Shown here in pieces: positions 28,152 through 36,000 of a stretch of DNA of 64,000 nt. Numbering within the stretch: position 1 is the stretch's first letter; each line of letters starts with the position of its first letter. Source of the DNA: Arthrobacter sp. C2. GTDB lineage: Bacteria; Actinomycetota; Actinomycetes; Actinomycetales; Micrococcaceae. Position numbers and translations under genes: made by a program. A model generated the notes under the pieces. The model was given only the letters and a program-made list of their open reading frames with translations. It was not told where the DNA came from and did no database searches. The stretch covers positions 434,001 to 498,000 of the forward strand of contig CP042428.1 of NCBI GenBank assembly GCA_024207135.1, read 5' to 3'.

Positions 28152-29600
28152 TCAGAAGCGCGACGAGGATCCGGAGCCGGAGAAACTACCGCCGCTGGAG
28201 CCGTATCCGGTGCTGCCGCCCGAGGACGAGCTGGCGCTGCGGCTTTCCTGCACGCTGGAAATCCCGGAGTTGTAGCCGGCGCTGAACCCCACGACAGACC
28301 AGAACCTGTTGGCCGGGTACACGGTGCCCAGAATGCTGTGGTTCGAGGAATAGCTGGAACCGCGGGCCTCGGGGGTGCGCATGGCCGCCCGCATCAGCTT
28401 CTCTTCTTCCTTGTCCTTCGCAAACTTCGCGATCACCGCCTCCGAGTACTCCTTGAGCAACCCGGTAAGCTGCTCGCGGGCTTCGGCGATCTTGTCCAGG
28501 GCTTCCTCGGGGCCGATTTGCCTGGCCTGCAGGGCAGCACCCCACTTTTCCATGTCGGCGGCTGTCATGGACTTGAAGCGGCCCAGGGCAATGGCCGAGG
28601 GTGCCTCGGGTGCGGAATGCTTGCCGATCACCAAAGAGTCGATTTCGGCCAGATCCTCGCGCAACGGGGCGAGCTGGCGTTCCCACGCAGCGGCCCAGCC
28701 CGATCCCAGATTCAGGAGCATGTTCGTGTCGGCGATCACGTCGTCCAGGCGGTCCAGGTCGGTCGCCTTGGCCGCGTACTTCTCCATGAACAGCGCGGTT
28801 TCCTTGCGTACGTGCGACTTCGGGTCCATGCCGTTGGCCTTGTTGCCCTGCGCGGCGAGCTCGTTGTAGGCGGCCATGAATCCGCGGTATTTTTCCAGCA
28901 CGAGGCTGCCGTAGCGCGAGCTGTCGTTGATCGTCTTGGCGTTCAACTCGGTGGCCTCGAGGTCCAGGCTGACGTTCGAGTAGCTGGCGTTGCCGATGTC
29001 CAGGGCCTTCAGGGAGCGGTTCCGGTAGGTCCTGCGCACATACAGGGTGCTGCCCAGGCTGATGCCGCCGACCACCAGGATGCCGCCGCTCCAAGCGTAA
29101 AGCTTGGGGGACTTGTACCAGGGGCGGTTCATCAATTGTGCGGCACGCTCGACCCCGGCGATGGTCCCGTCGGTCCACTGGGCCTCCCGGTAGAGGTCCT
29201 TGGTGGCGTTCTGGATGTCATCGCGTTGGGCGGGGGAGACCTTCCGGTCCTCGCCGAAGTACGTGCCCACCTGCCGGCCGGTGGGATCCAGCGCAAAGAC
29301 GAACAGCGAGTCGGCCCACTTTTGCCCATCCGCGCTCAACCACTCGGGGTGCTTCTGGCGTGCGAAGCGCAGCACTTCCTCGTTGAGGTTGTCGTTGTAC
29401 TCGCCGTCCCGCGTGTAGACGGCAACCTTGGTCGGCTCGTTGAACGAGATCTTTTTGAGGGCCGGGACCAGTGTGTTCAGATCCAGCGTTCCGGCGGCGT
29501 CCTCGATGACGATGTCCGTTGCCGGTGCGGCGAGTGCCGCCGGGGCACCGCCGACCAGCAGCAGGGCACCCAGGGCCAGGATGGACAGAAGCTTTCGCAT
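28152..29600 (-). CDS. Exported DUF5129-like (TPM-type) membrane protein
   Basis: Surface protein of unknown function, 482 residues. It has a signal peptide (MRKLLSILALGALLLVGG, cleavage near AALAAPA), an extracellular TPM-like domain up to about residue 160, and a transmembrane helix near residues 168-187. A long helical cytoplasmic region with coiled-coil character follows, then a Ser/Gly-rich tail of about 35 residues ending in SSSRF. I recognise the domain arrangement as that of actinobacterial DUF5129 proteins. No partner genes are adjacent. Confidence 0.78.
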   Translation of the reverse strand: MRKLLSILALGALLLVGGAPAALAAPATDIVIEDAAGTLDLNTLVPALKKISFNEPTKVAVYTRDGEYNDNLNEEVLRFARQKHPEWLSADGQKWADSLFVFALDPTGRQVGTYFGEDRKVSPAQRDDIQNATKDLYREAQWTDGTIAGVERAAQLMNRPWYKSPKLYAWSGGILVVGGISLGSTLYVRRTYRNRSLKALDIGNASYSNVSLDLEATELNAKTINDSSRYGSLVLEKYRGFMAAYNELAAQGNKANGMDPKSHVRKETALFMEKYAAKATDLDRLDDVIADTNMLLNLGSGWAAAWERQLAPLREDLAEIDSLVIGKHSAPEAPSAIALGRFKSMTAADMEKWGAALQARQIGPEEALDKIAEAREQLTGLLKEYSEAVIAKFAKDKEEEKLMRAAMRTPEARGSSYSSNHSILGTVYPANRFWSVVGFSAGYNSGISSVQESRSASSSSGGSTGYGSSGGSFSGSGSSSRF

Positions 29601-29687
29601 GCGTATGCCGTTCGTCGATTGCAGTCTTCCCTTGAACCCTAACGGGGTTTACCCAATCGATCGATCCTGCATGCGTCCCCGGGTGTG

Positions 29688-30464
29688 TCAGCCGCCAAGC
29701 AGGGCCATCAGCATCTGGATGGAAGCGAGCAGCATTGGTGCCTGCTCGGCGACCAGCAGCAGCCCGAGGACGATCATGACCAACCCGCTGAACAGGGTGA
29801 TGAAGCGAGCGGCGGTTGGACGCTGGCGCAACAATGCCCGGGCTCCCAGCGCCACGCCCGAGTAGACGAAGATCGAGAGCACCATGTGGCTCAGGCCCAG
29901 CAGCGCGGTCTGCGCCGGGACGGAGAAGGCCGCCTCCGCATGGATGAACTGGGGGATCAGCGCCAGGTAGAGCAGCAACGCCTTGGGGTTTGATCCGCTG
30001 GTGCCCAGGCCGCGGAAGAATGCCGGCCCGAAGAAGCGTTCACGGGGGTGCGGGGGTGCCGCGGTTTCGACGGCCGAGCGAACCATGGTGTCCGCCCCGC
30101 CGCTTGAACCGGCCGAGAGCGGTGGGGCCACGGCGGCGCCAGGTGCTTCCGCGGGCGTGCCGCCTTCGGCGCTGAACCCGGCTCCGCGCCAGGACCTGGC
30201 GGTGCTGAAGCCCAGCCAGAGCAAGTAGGCCGCACCTGCCAGCGTGATCCAGGAAAGCAGTCGAGGATTGCTGGCAACCAGCGCCGCCATGCCGGCGACA
30301 ATCAAGACGGTGTGGAAGACGTAGCCGCTGCACAACCCCGCCACGGCAGCAGAGACCTTGTGGCGGCCGAGGCCCGCGGAGATCGCGTAGGCCCAGTCGG
30401 CACCGGGAGTCATGGCCAGAGCAAAAGACACCCCGAGGAAGCCAAGGATGGTTTGGATGTCCAT
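29688..30464 (-). CDS. LysE-family translocator
   Basis: Predicted amino-acid exporter (RhtB/LysE superfamily), 258 residues. The N-terminus MDIQTILGFLGVSFALAMTPG and the GTSGSNPKALL segment are family signatures, and about six hydrophobic helices are visible. A central loop of some 50 Ala/Gly/Pro-rich residues makes it longer than usual (about 205). The ATG at 30464 has an AGGAAAGAG site. It is divergent from an Lrp-type regulator, the classical arrangement for LysE exporters. Confidence 0.88.
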   Translation of the reverse strand: MDIQTILGFLGVSFALAMTPGADWAYAISAGLGRHKVSAAVAGLCSGYVFHTVLIVAGMAALVASNPRLLSWITLAGAAYLLWLGFSTARSWRGAGFSAEGGTPAEAPGAAVAPPLSAGSSGGADTMVRSAVETAAPPHPRERFFGPAFFRGLGTSGSNPKALLLYLALIPQFIHAEAAFSVPAQTALLGLSHMVLSIFVYSGVALGARALLRQRPTAARFITLFSGLVMIVLGLLLVAEQAPMLLASIQMLMALLGG

Positions 30465-30553
30465 GATCGATCTCTTTCCTGCTGTGGGTGTACCGGCAAG
30501 TTTAGGAAGAAAACGGGGAAATGTGCTTGCGTGTTCTCGCGTTCCCCAGGACG

Positions 30554-30563
30554 CTTGCGCAAG
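30554..30563. promoter_or_regulatory. Palindrome in the LysE/Lrp divergent gap
   Basis: Perfect palindrome CTTGCGCAAG near the centre of the 184-base gap, with a related half-site (TCAAGCGCAAG) at about 30585-30596. The gap is unusually AT-rich around 30565-30600. Plausible binding site for the Lrp-type regulator; not matched to a published site. Confidence 0.4.
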
Positions 30564-30648
30564 GATGTAATTGATATGGTTGGTCAAGCGCAAGAATATT
30601 GCGTGCCACTTTCGACTCGTCGAAAACTTCACGATTAGGGGCTGCCGC

Positions 30649-31095
30649 ATGGACGGAATTGACCGCGCGATCCTGCGTCGCCTGCAGGGTGACGGGCGCA
30701 TGACCGCCACCGCCCTGGCTGAGGATGTCGGACTCACCCTGGCCCCCTGCCACCGGAGGCTGCGCGAGCTGGAAAACAGCGGCGTGATCCGCGGCTACCG
30801 GGTCGACGTGGACCCGGCGAAGGTCGGACTCGGCTTCGAAGCCCTGGTGTTTGTGACACTCAGGGACCGCTCGACCATGAAGGACTTCGAACGCGAGGTC
30901 GGAGGGATCGGGCAGATCATCGACGCCCAGCGGCTCTTTGGCGAACCGGACTTCTTGCTGCGGGTGATGGCAGCGGACCTGCCCGCCTACCAGCGCTTTT
31001 ACGACGACGTGCTCGTGGTTCTGCCCGGTGTGGAAAAGCTGACCAGCACCATCGTAATGAAGAACCTCAAGTCCGGCGGCAGGCTGCCGATCTAG
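30649..31095 (+). CDS. Lrp/AsnC-family transcriptional regulator
   Basis: Amino-acid-responsive regulator of 148 residues. The N-terminal helix-turn-helix (MDGIDRAILRRLQGDGRMTATALAEDVGLTLAPCHRRLREL) is followed by an alpha/beta RAM ligand-binding domain. It probably controls the divergent LysE exporter and itself. The ATG at 30649 starts exactly at the conserved DNA-binding domain. Confidence 0.9.
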   Translation: MDGIDRAILRRLQGDGRMTATALAEDVGLTLAPCHRRLRELENSGVIRGYRVDVDPAKVGLGFEALVFVTLRDRSTMKDFEREVGGIGQIIDAQRLFGEPDFLLRVMAADLPAYQRFYDDVLVVLPGVEKLTSTIVMKNLKSGGRLPI

Positions 31096-31152
31096 GCGGC
31101 GCCGCCCCGCCGGCCCCTATCGGCAATCCTTCCCATGCCATAGCATGGCCAA

Positions 31153-31998
31153 ATGTCAGATAACTACGCATCGGTCCCGTTACGTGAACTCAACAATGGC
31201 GCTTTCATGCCATCAATTGGCCTTGGAACGTGGCCGCTCGACGACATCCAGGCCGGGGCGGCGGTGGCCCACGCGTTGGAGGCCGGCTACCGGCTCATCG
31301 ACACCGCGGAAAACTACGGAAACGAGGAAGGGATCGGGGAGGGCATCGGCTCGATGTCGGTTCCCCGCGAGGAACTGTTCATCACCTCAAAGTTCAATGT
31401 GCAGTGGCATTCGGTCCAGGGAGTCATGGACGCCTGGGAAAACAGCTGCAAGCGCCTGGGGCTGGAATACCTTGACCTTTTCCTGATCCACTGGCCGAAC
31501 CCCAAGGAAGGCAACTACGTGCAGGCCTGGGAGGGTCTGGTGAAGCTGCTCAAGCGCGGGCGGGTGCGGGCCATCGGCACTTCGAACTTCACGGTTCCGC
31601 AGTTGCAGGAGCTGATCGACGCCACCGGCGTGGTTCCGGACGTCAACCAGATCCAGCACTCCCCGTTTTGGCTTGACGACGAGCGGCTAGCGTTCCATGC
31701 CGAACACGGGATAGTCACCGAAGCGTGGGCGCCGCTGGGCCGCGGGGAAAACGACCTGCTGGACGCCGCCCCGGTGCTGGCCGCGGCCGCTGCCCACAAG
31801 GTCACCCCGGCCCAGGCGGTGCTTCGCTGGCAGATCGAGCGCGGCGCCGTCCCCATTCCCAAGACGACAAGCCCACTCCGAATGGCCGAGAACCTCGATG
31901 TCTTTGCGTTCAACCTCTCAGCGGAGGAGGTGCTGGCCATCGACGAATTGGACGGCACGGCGGGAGAAGGCTTGGACCCCATGCGCTTCGGGCACTAG
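31153..31998 (+). CDS. Aldo/keto reductase
   Basis: NADPH-dependent oxidoreductase of 281 residues, similar to 2,5-diketo-D-gluconate reductase-type AKR5 enzymes. The catalytic tetrad is complete: Asp50, Tyr55, Lys80 and His113. The C-terminal cofactor site IPKTTSPLRMAEN is present. A TAGCAT -10 element at 31141-31146 lies 6 bases before the ATG and no Shine-Dalgarno sequence is visible, so a leaderless message is likely. The last four bases (CTAG) are shared with the stop codon of the convergent MFS gene. Confidence 0.93.
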   Translation: MSDNYASVPLRELNNGAFMPSIGLGTWPLDDIQAGAAVAHALEAGYRLIDTAENYGNEEGIGEGIGSMSVPREELFITSKFNVQWHSVQGVMDAWENSCKRLGLEYLDLFLIHWPNPKEGNYVQAWEGLVKLLKRGRVRAIGTSNFTVPQLQELIDATGVVPDVNQIQHSPFWLDDERLAFHAEHGIVTEAWAPLGRGENDLLDAAPVLAAAAAHKVTPAQAVLRWQIERGAVPIPKTTSPLRMAENLDVFAFNLSAEEVLAIDELDGTAGEGLDPMRFGH

Positions 31999-33353
31999 TC
32001 GATCCGTTCCGGGACCGGACGCGGTCCCGGAACGTTCGTGGCCTTCGGCGTGATCAGCAGGGTCAGCAACAGAATGGCCGCGACCAGGATGAATGCATTC
32101 AGCACCCCGAAATGTTCGCCAAGGAAGCCCAGGACAGGCGGCCCGATCAGCATCGAGGAATAGCCGAACACGGCAACGATGCCCACGCGTCGGGGTCCGT
32201 CGGTGGGGTGCGCCGCCGCGACGCTCATGCCCACGGGGAACCCGAGCGACCCGCCCAGGCCCCACAGCAGGGCCCCGGTGAAGACCGCCCACGGCGCCGG
32301 GGCCAGGATGAACAAGACGATGCCGGCGAGACCCAGGATCCCCATGGTCACCAGGACCCGCTTGTGCCCGAGCCGGTCAATAAGCGGGCCGCCGAAAATC
32401 CGTCCCGCCGTCATGGCCGCGACGAATGCGCCGAAAACCAGGGCTCCGGTGGCCTCGGTGAATCCGTGGTCGTCCACCGAGGCAATGGTGAGCCAGTCGT
32501 TGGCCGTGCCCTCGGCAAACGCCAGCCCGGCGACCATGAGGCCGATCAACATCAGGTGCCCGTCGCGGAACAAGGCCATGAGGCGCTGCCACCAGGTGTC
32601 GGCGGCGGGACCCGTGGCGGAGCCTTGGACCGGCGGCGGTTCAAGGCCGGAAACGTTGCGGACGAAGTAGACGCCAAGGCCCATGATCAGGACTCCGACG
32701 ACCGCGAAGTTCCACATCACGTCGATGTCCAGGCGGGAGGCCCCCGCGCCCAGGACGGCGCCGATGATGGTCCCGAAACTGAAGAAGGCATGCATCATCG
32801 GCAGCACGGTTTTGCCCAGGGAGCGTTCGACCGCGGCGCCGTCGACATTCATCATCACGTCGGTGGCGCTGAAGACGAAACCGTAGAAGACCAGGATCGC
32901 CATGGCGCCCACGGTGCTCTCGAGCACCTCGGTCATGCCGCCCAGGACGGCCAGGGCAGCGCCCATGCTGAGCAGTCCGAGCGTGATCCCGCGGCGGATT
33001 CCGAGCCTCGCCAAGATTCCGGGGGCGAACGCCAAGCCTCCGATCGATCCGATGGCCAGGGAGAAAAGAAGGATACCGACATCGGAGGTGGAAAGTTCGA
33101 GCTGCACCCGAACGGCCGGAAGCCGGGCAACCCAGGTGGCAAACGCGAAGCCGCATAAAAAGAAAATGCCAAAGATGGAGTTGCGCCACGCCGTGTTTGT
33201 GGGCAACCGCGTCGCTTCGACGGGTGCTTCGGATTTGCTGTGCAACGGCAGCCTTTCGACGCTAAAGCGGTGGATCTTTGCGGTGGGTGTCAACCTCCCC
33301 AAGCATGCGCTGGCTGACATGTTCATCATACGTCCGGAGTAATTGTTTTTCAT
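31995..33353 (-). CDS. MFS transporter
   Basis: Major facilitator superfamily permease with about twelve predicted helices and a central cytoplasmic loop near the middle. It resembles the YbjJ-type group of unknown substrates. The first recognisable domain residues are TAWRNSIFGIFFLCGF; everything upstream is uncertain. I list the ATG at 33353 (452 residues), but ATGs at 33329, 33326 and 33320 or a TTG nearer the domain are equally possible, and none has a strong ribosome-binding site. A longer open frame running upstream crosses tRNA-Arg and is not credible. Confidence 0.8.
   Translation of the reverse strand: MKNNYSGRMMNMSASACLGRLTPTAKIHRFSVERLPLHSKSEAPVEATRLPTNTAWRNSIFGIFFLCGFAFATWVARLPAVRVQLELSTSDVGILLFSLAIGSIGGLAFAPGILARLGIRRGITLGLLSMGAALAVLGGMTEVLESTVGAMAILVFYGFVFSATDVMMNVDGAAVERSLGKTVLPMMHAFFSFGTIIGAVLGAGASRLDIDVMWNFAVVGVLIMGLGVYFVRNVSGLEPPPVQGSATGPAADTWWQRLMALFRDGHLMLIGLMVAGLAFAEGTANDWLTIASVDDHGFTEATGALVFGAFVAAMTAGRIFGGPLIDRLGHKRVLVTMGILGLAGIVLFILAPAPWAVFTGALLWGLGGSLGFPVGMSVAAAHPTDGPRRVGIVAVFGYSSMLIGPPVLGFLGEHFGVLNAFILVAAILLLTLLITPKATNVPGPRPVPERID
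32006..32033. terminator. Hairpin inside the MFS 3' end, downstream of the aldo/keto reductase
   Basis: Inverted repeat GTTCCGGGACCG and its complement lie within the last codons of the MFS gene, immediately downstream of the convergent reductase. It may terminate reductase transcription. Confidence 0.5.
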
Positions 33354-33437
33354 CGCCCAACGCGCCCCGGCGGCCCGGTATCGCCCCGGGTGAAATGTGA
33401 GACCACTAATGGTTTGGGCTATGATTCTTGTGCACTT

Positions 33438-33513
33438 GCCTCCGTAGCTCAGTGGATAGAGCAACAGCCTTCTAATCTGTCGGTCGCGCGTTCGAATCGC
33501 GCCGGGGGCACCA
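33438..33513 (+). tRNA. tRNA-Arg (anticodon TCT)
   Basis: Complete cloverleaf with acceptor stem GCCTCCG/CGGGGGC, anticodon loop CTTCTAA, T-arm GCGCG-TTCGAAT-CGCGC and encoded CCA at 33511-33513. The anticodon stem has a C-T mismatch next to the loop. A TATGAT -10 element lies at 33420-33425, 12 bases upstream. A terminator follows. Confidence 0.95.
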
Positions 33514-33516
33514 CGC

Positions 33517-33559
33517 AAAAGCGGCACTCACTTTGATATTCCTGGTGAGTGCCGCTTTT
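33517..33559 (+). terminator. Terminator of tRNA-Arg
   Basis: GCGGCACTCAC (33521-33531) and its perfect complement (33545-33555), preceded by AAAA and followed by TTTTG. The 200 bases between here and 33764 contain nothing I can support as a gene. Confidence 0.88.
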
Positions 33560-33763
33560 GTTTGGTGAGGAAAATGCCGCTCCGAGGGCAGCTTGGGGGC
33601 AGTATTGATGCACGACGCCCTCAGCCGGTCGGCTTGTGGGTCAGCCGGATCGCTGGTTTCTTCGTTGGCGGCGCCGTAAAGAATCGAACGCCACCTCGCT
33701 CGACGCCGTTCGGGCATCGATTCCCAGGCGTCAGGCCGGCAGCGTCTTGGGAATGTGGATTCG

Positions 33764-33991
33764 TCAGGCGTGGTGGATCCCACCGACCCTGTGGGCGCCG
33801 TCCCACACCATTTCACGAGGCCCCTGCGCCACAGCATCCGGGGCCTTGGCCAGATAGCGCGCGCGGACCCTGGCTTCTAGATGCAGGTCCTCCGGCATCG
33901 ATTCAACTACCAGGTCTTCCGGCCAATCCGAAACCGTCATCTCGCGGCCGTCAAATGGACCGCCACGCAGCACGACTCGAACCGAGTTCAT
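33764..33991 (-). CDS. Small hypothetical protein
   Basis: Protein of 75 residues beginning MNSVRVVLRGGPFDGREM. The RGGPFDGRE motif recurs in short actinobacterial and phage-associated proteins of unknown function. The ATG at 33991 has a GGAAG site and overlaps the stop codon of an upstream broken frame as ATGA. No membrane segment or known catalytic motif. Its place beside a tRNA gene hints at an acquired origin. Confidence 0.6.
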   Translation of the reverse strand: MNSVRVVLRGGPFDGREMTVSDWPEDLVVESMPEDLHLEARVRARYLAKAPDAVAQGPREMVWDGAHRVGGIHHA

Positions 33992-34149
33992 GAGCGGGCT
34001 TCCGCGTCCGTTGGCAGTTCTCGGGTTTCCATGGTTCCATCCTTGATCGCCGTTGCCCACTGTCGCAAGCACTTGCCGTGGTTTCCCCAGCTTCACGTAG
34101 CCGGGTCGAATTCGCAATAGCCGTCAGGCGTGACCGGGGCGCGGCCCAA
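33988..34149 (-). pseudogene. Remnant of a small gene with an internal stop
   Basis: On the minus strand a protein-like frame runs into TGA at 34095-34093 and resumes as SWGNHGKCLRQWATAIKDG... to a TGA at 33990-33988 that overlaps the ATG of the next gene. Before the internal stop the frame reads TPDGYCEFDPAT. A single C-to-T change (CGA to TGA) would explain the break. The start is unknown; TTG at 34149 is one candidate, and the frame is open as far as 34254. Alternatively only the short part after the stop is translated. Confidence 0.35.
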
Positions 34150-34256
34150 ATCGGGGCGGTCGCTTCCTGCCGCGGGAAGATCCGCACAACGAATGATGCC
34201 GGGGTCCGGGAGGGCATGGCAGGGTTTAGGGAGACCCGCATGGGCCTCACCGGGTC

Positions 34257-35234
34257 ATGGGGAACCCAAACCGCCCACGAGGAAAGGCGTTTTCGGACGT
34301 GGACCGCAACCTGCGAGCAATCCTGTACTTCACGGCCATCTCCTGCGGGCTGGCGTGGCTGGTGGCCTGGCCGCTGTGGCAGGGCGACGGATTGTTTGAC
34401 ACCAGGTTCGGGGTCGTTGCCCTGGCCATGATGTTCACGCCGGCGGTCGCTGCACTGGCCATGGTCTTCTTCATCGAACGGCCCGCTGCCAAGTTTCGCT
34501 CGCTGGGGCTGTGGCCGTTGAAACCCGCCGGCCGCCTGCTGATGTACCTGGTCCTGGCCCTGACCGTCCCGGTGGCACTGATCCTGGCGGCACTTCCCGT
34601 CGGGGCTGCGCTGGGGGTCTACCCGGCGGATTTCACCGGTTTCTCCGCCTTCAAGGCGATACTGGCCGCAGCCGGCCAGGGCGAGCTGCCCCTGCACATC
34701 GAAACGCTGGTGGCGCTGCAGTTTGTCAACGTGCTGATCGGTGCGCTCATCAACCTGCTTCCTGCCCTGGGCGAGGAACTCGGCTGGCGCGGCTGGCTGC
34801 TGCCCAAGCTCATGCCCTACGGCCCGGTGCGGGCGATCGTCGTGTCGGGCATCATCTGGGGCACCTGGCATGCGCCGTTGGTCCTGCTGGGCTACAACTA
34901 CCCCTTGGCTCCGGGGTGGCTGGGGGTGTTCATGATGATCGGCATGTGCATTCTCGTGGGCGCAGTCTTCGGGTGGTTGCGTCTTCGCTCGGCTTCGGTG
35001 TGGCCGGCCGCGCTGGCCCACGGAACCTTCAATGCCGCGGCCGGCTTCTCCATGGTCTTTGCCGCGGCCGGCGCCCCGATCAACACGGTCAACGCGACGA
35101 TCCTTGGCTGGTCCGGATGGATCGTCCCGCTGCTGCTGGTCATCGTGCTGGTCGCCACCAAGCAGTTCCGCGAGGGGCCCGCAGGCGGGAACCGGTCCGG
35201 CGAGTTCTCCGCACAACCACCGGCGGTCGGTTAG
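34257..35234 (+). CDS. CPBP-family intramembrane metalloprotease
   Basis: Membrane-embedded protease of the CAAX/Abi (CPBP) family, 325 residues with about eight hydrophobic helices. The diagnostic motif is GEELGWRGWLLPKL (Glu-Glu-x-x-x-Arg), followed by the first histidine in WGTWHAPLVLLGY and the second in LAHGTFNAA. Function in this organism is unknown; relatives serve in bacteriocin immunity or protein maturation. The ATG at 34257 is the longest start, but a GTG at 34299 preceded by GAGGAAAGG is also plausible. Confidence 0.88.
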   Translation: MGNPNRPRGKAFSDVDRNLRAILYFTAISCGLAWLVAWPLWQGDGLFDTRFGVVALAMMFTPAVAALAMVFFIERPAAKFRSLGLWPLKPAGRLLMYLVLALTVPVALILAALPVGAALGVYPADFTGFSAFKAILAAAGQGELPLHIETLVALQFVNVLIGALINLLPALGEELGWRGWLLPKLMPYGPVRAIVVSGIIWGTWHAPLVLLGYNYPLAPGWLGVFMMIGMCILVGAVFGWLRLRSASVWPAALAHGTFNAAAGFSMVFAAAGAPINTVNATILGWSGWIVPLLLVIVLVATKQFREGPAGGNRSGEFSAQPPAVG

Positions 35235-35355
35235 CTTACGGCACCGGGGCATCTCCACAACCGGGATCCGGACGGGCAGCACGCCTCGCGGACAGCGCCA
35301 CACTGGGAGGACGAGGCGGGAACTGCCCGCCAACATCCGAACATTGGAGTGCACC

Positions 35356-35850
35356 ATGACGGACCACATTACGTTGCGCGGTGTGGTGGGAACCGAACCC
35401 CGCCAGAGCGGGGAAAGCAGCGGCACGGTCATCGCAAAATTCCGCCTGGTCAGCAACGAACGGCGACAGGATCCCGACACGGGACAGTGGGCGGACGTCC
35501 ACAGCAACTGGTACACCGTCTCCTGCTTCAGGGCCATGGCCACCAACCTGCTCGCCAGCATCCACATGGGCGACCACGTGGTGGTCTACGGCAAGATGCA
35601 GGTCCGCGAGTACGACCGGAAGGACGGGGCACGCGGCTTCAGCGTGGACATCGAGGCCATGGCTCTGGGCCACGACGTCCGTTTCGGGGTCAGCCGCTTC
35701 GAGCGGATCCGGGGTGCCGGGGGCGAGGACAACGGAGCGCGACGCACCCGTGCCGGCGAGACGGTCCACGGACGCGAGGAGTCCAACGACGGGTTCCCGG
35801 TGACCGGCTGGCCGGACGCCGAGCCCGCGACCGACACCGAGGCGGCCTGA
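35356..35850 (+). CDS. Single-stranded DNA-binding protein (paralogue without acidic tip)
   Basis: OB-fold SSB of 164 residues. The N-terminal domain starts ITLRGVVGTEP and includes the WYTVSCFRAMATNLL and GDHVVVYGKMQVREYDRKDG segments typical of SSB. The C-terminus ends DTEAA and lacks the DDDIPF-type tip that recruits replication and repair partners, so this is probably a secondary SSB. A GGAG site precedes the ATG at 35356. It sits beside ettA, as the SSB-like gene Rv2478c does in M. tuberculosis. Confidence 0.88.
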   Translation: MTDHITLRGVVGTEPRQSGESSGTVIAKFRLVSNERRQDPDTGQWADVHSNWYTVSCFRAMATNLLASIHMGDHVVVYGKMQVREYDRKDGARGFSVDIEAMALGHDVRFGVSRFERIRGAGGEDNGARRTRAGETVHGREESNDGFPVTGWPDAEPATDTEAA

Positions 35851-35883
35851 AGGTCCCGGGCAACAAACTGGCAGGGAGTGTGT

Positions 35884-35916
35884 GGGCGGCCACGGCATCG
35901 GATGCCGTGGCCGCCC
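35884..35916 (+). terminator. Hairpin terminator after the SSB gene
   Basis: Perfect 15-base stem (35884-35898 and 35902-35916) with a 3-base loop, no T run. It separates ssb from the ettA promoter. Confidence 0.65.
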
Positions 35917-36000
35917 AATGTGTGCAGGAACATGCCTGCTTGGGGGAAACCGGCCGCTGAAATTGTGAGGAAGTCCGCCCAAGGCACTAGCCTTGTGGGC

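Noticed and set aside
33354-33527. Upstream extension of the MFS gene
   Set aside because: The extension would run through tRNA-Arg and its translation there is just the tRNA read as codons.
34093-34095. In-frame TGA as a possible selenocysteine codon
   Set aside because: No selenocysteine insertion structure or selenoprotein family resemblance is seen; a nonsense mutation from CGA is simpler.
33438-35234. Complete integrative element at tRNA-Arg
   Set aside because: No integrase, no repeat of the tRNA 3' end and no phage or plasmid genes are visible; only a small gene and a broken frame.
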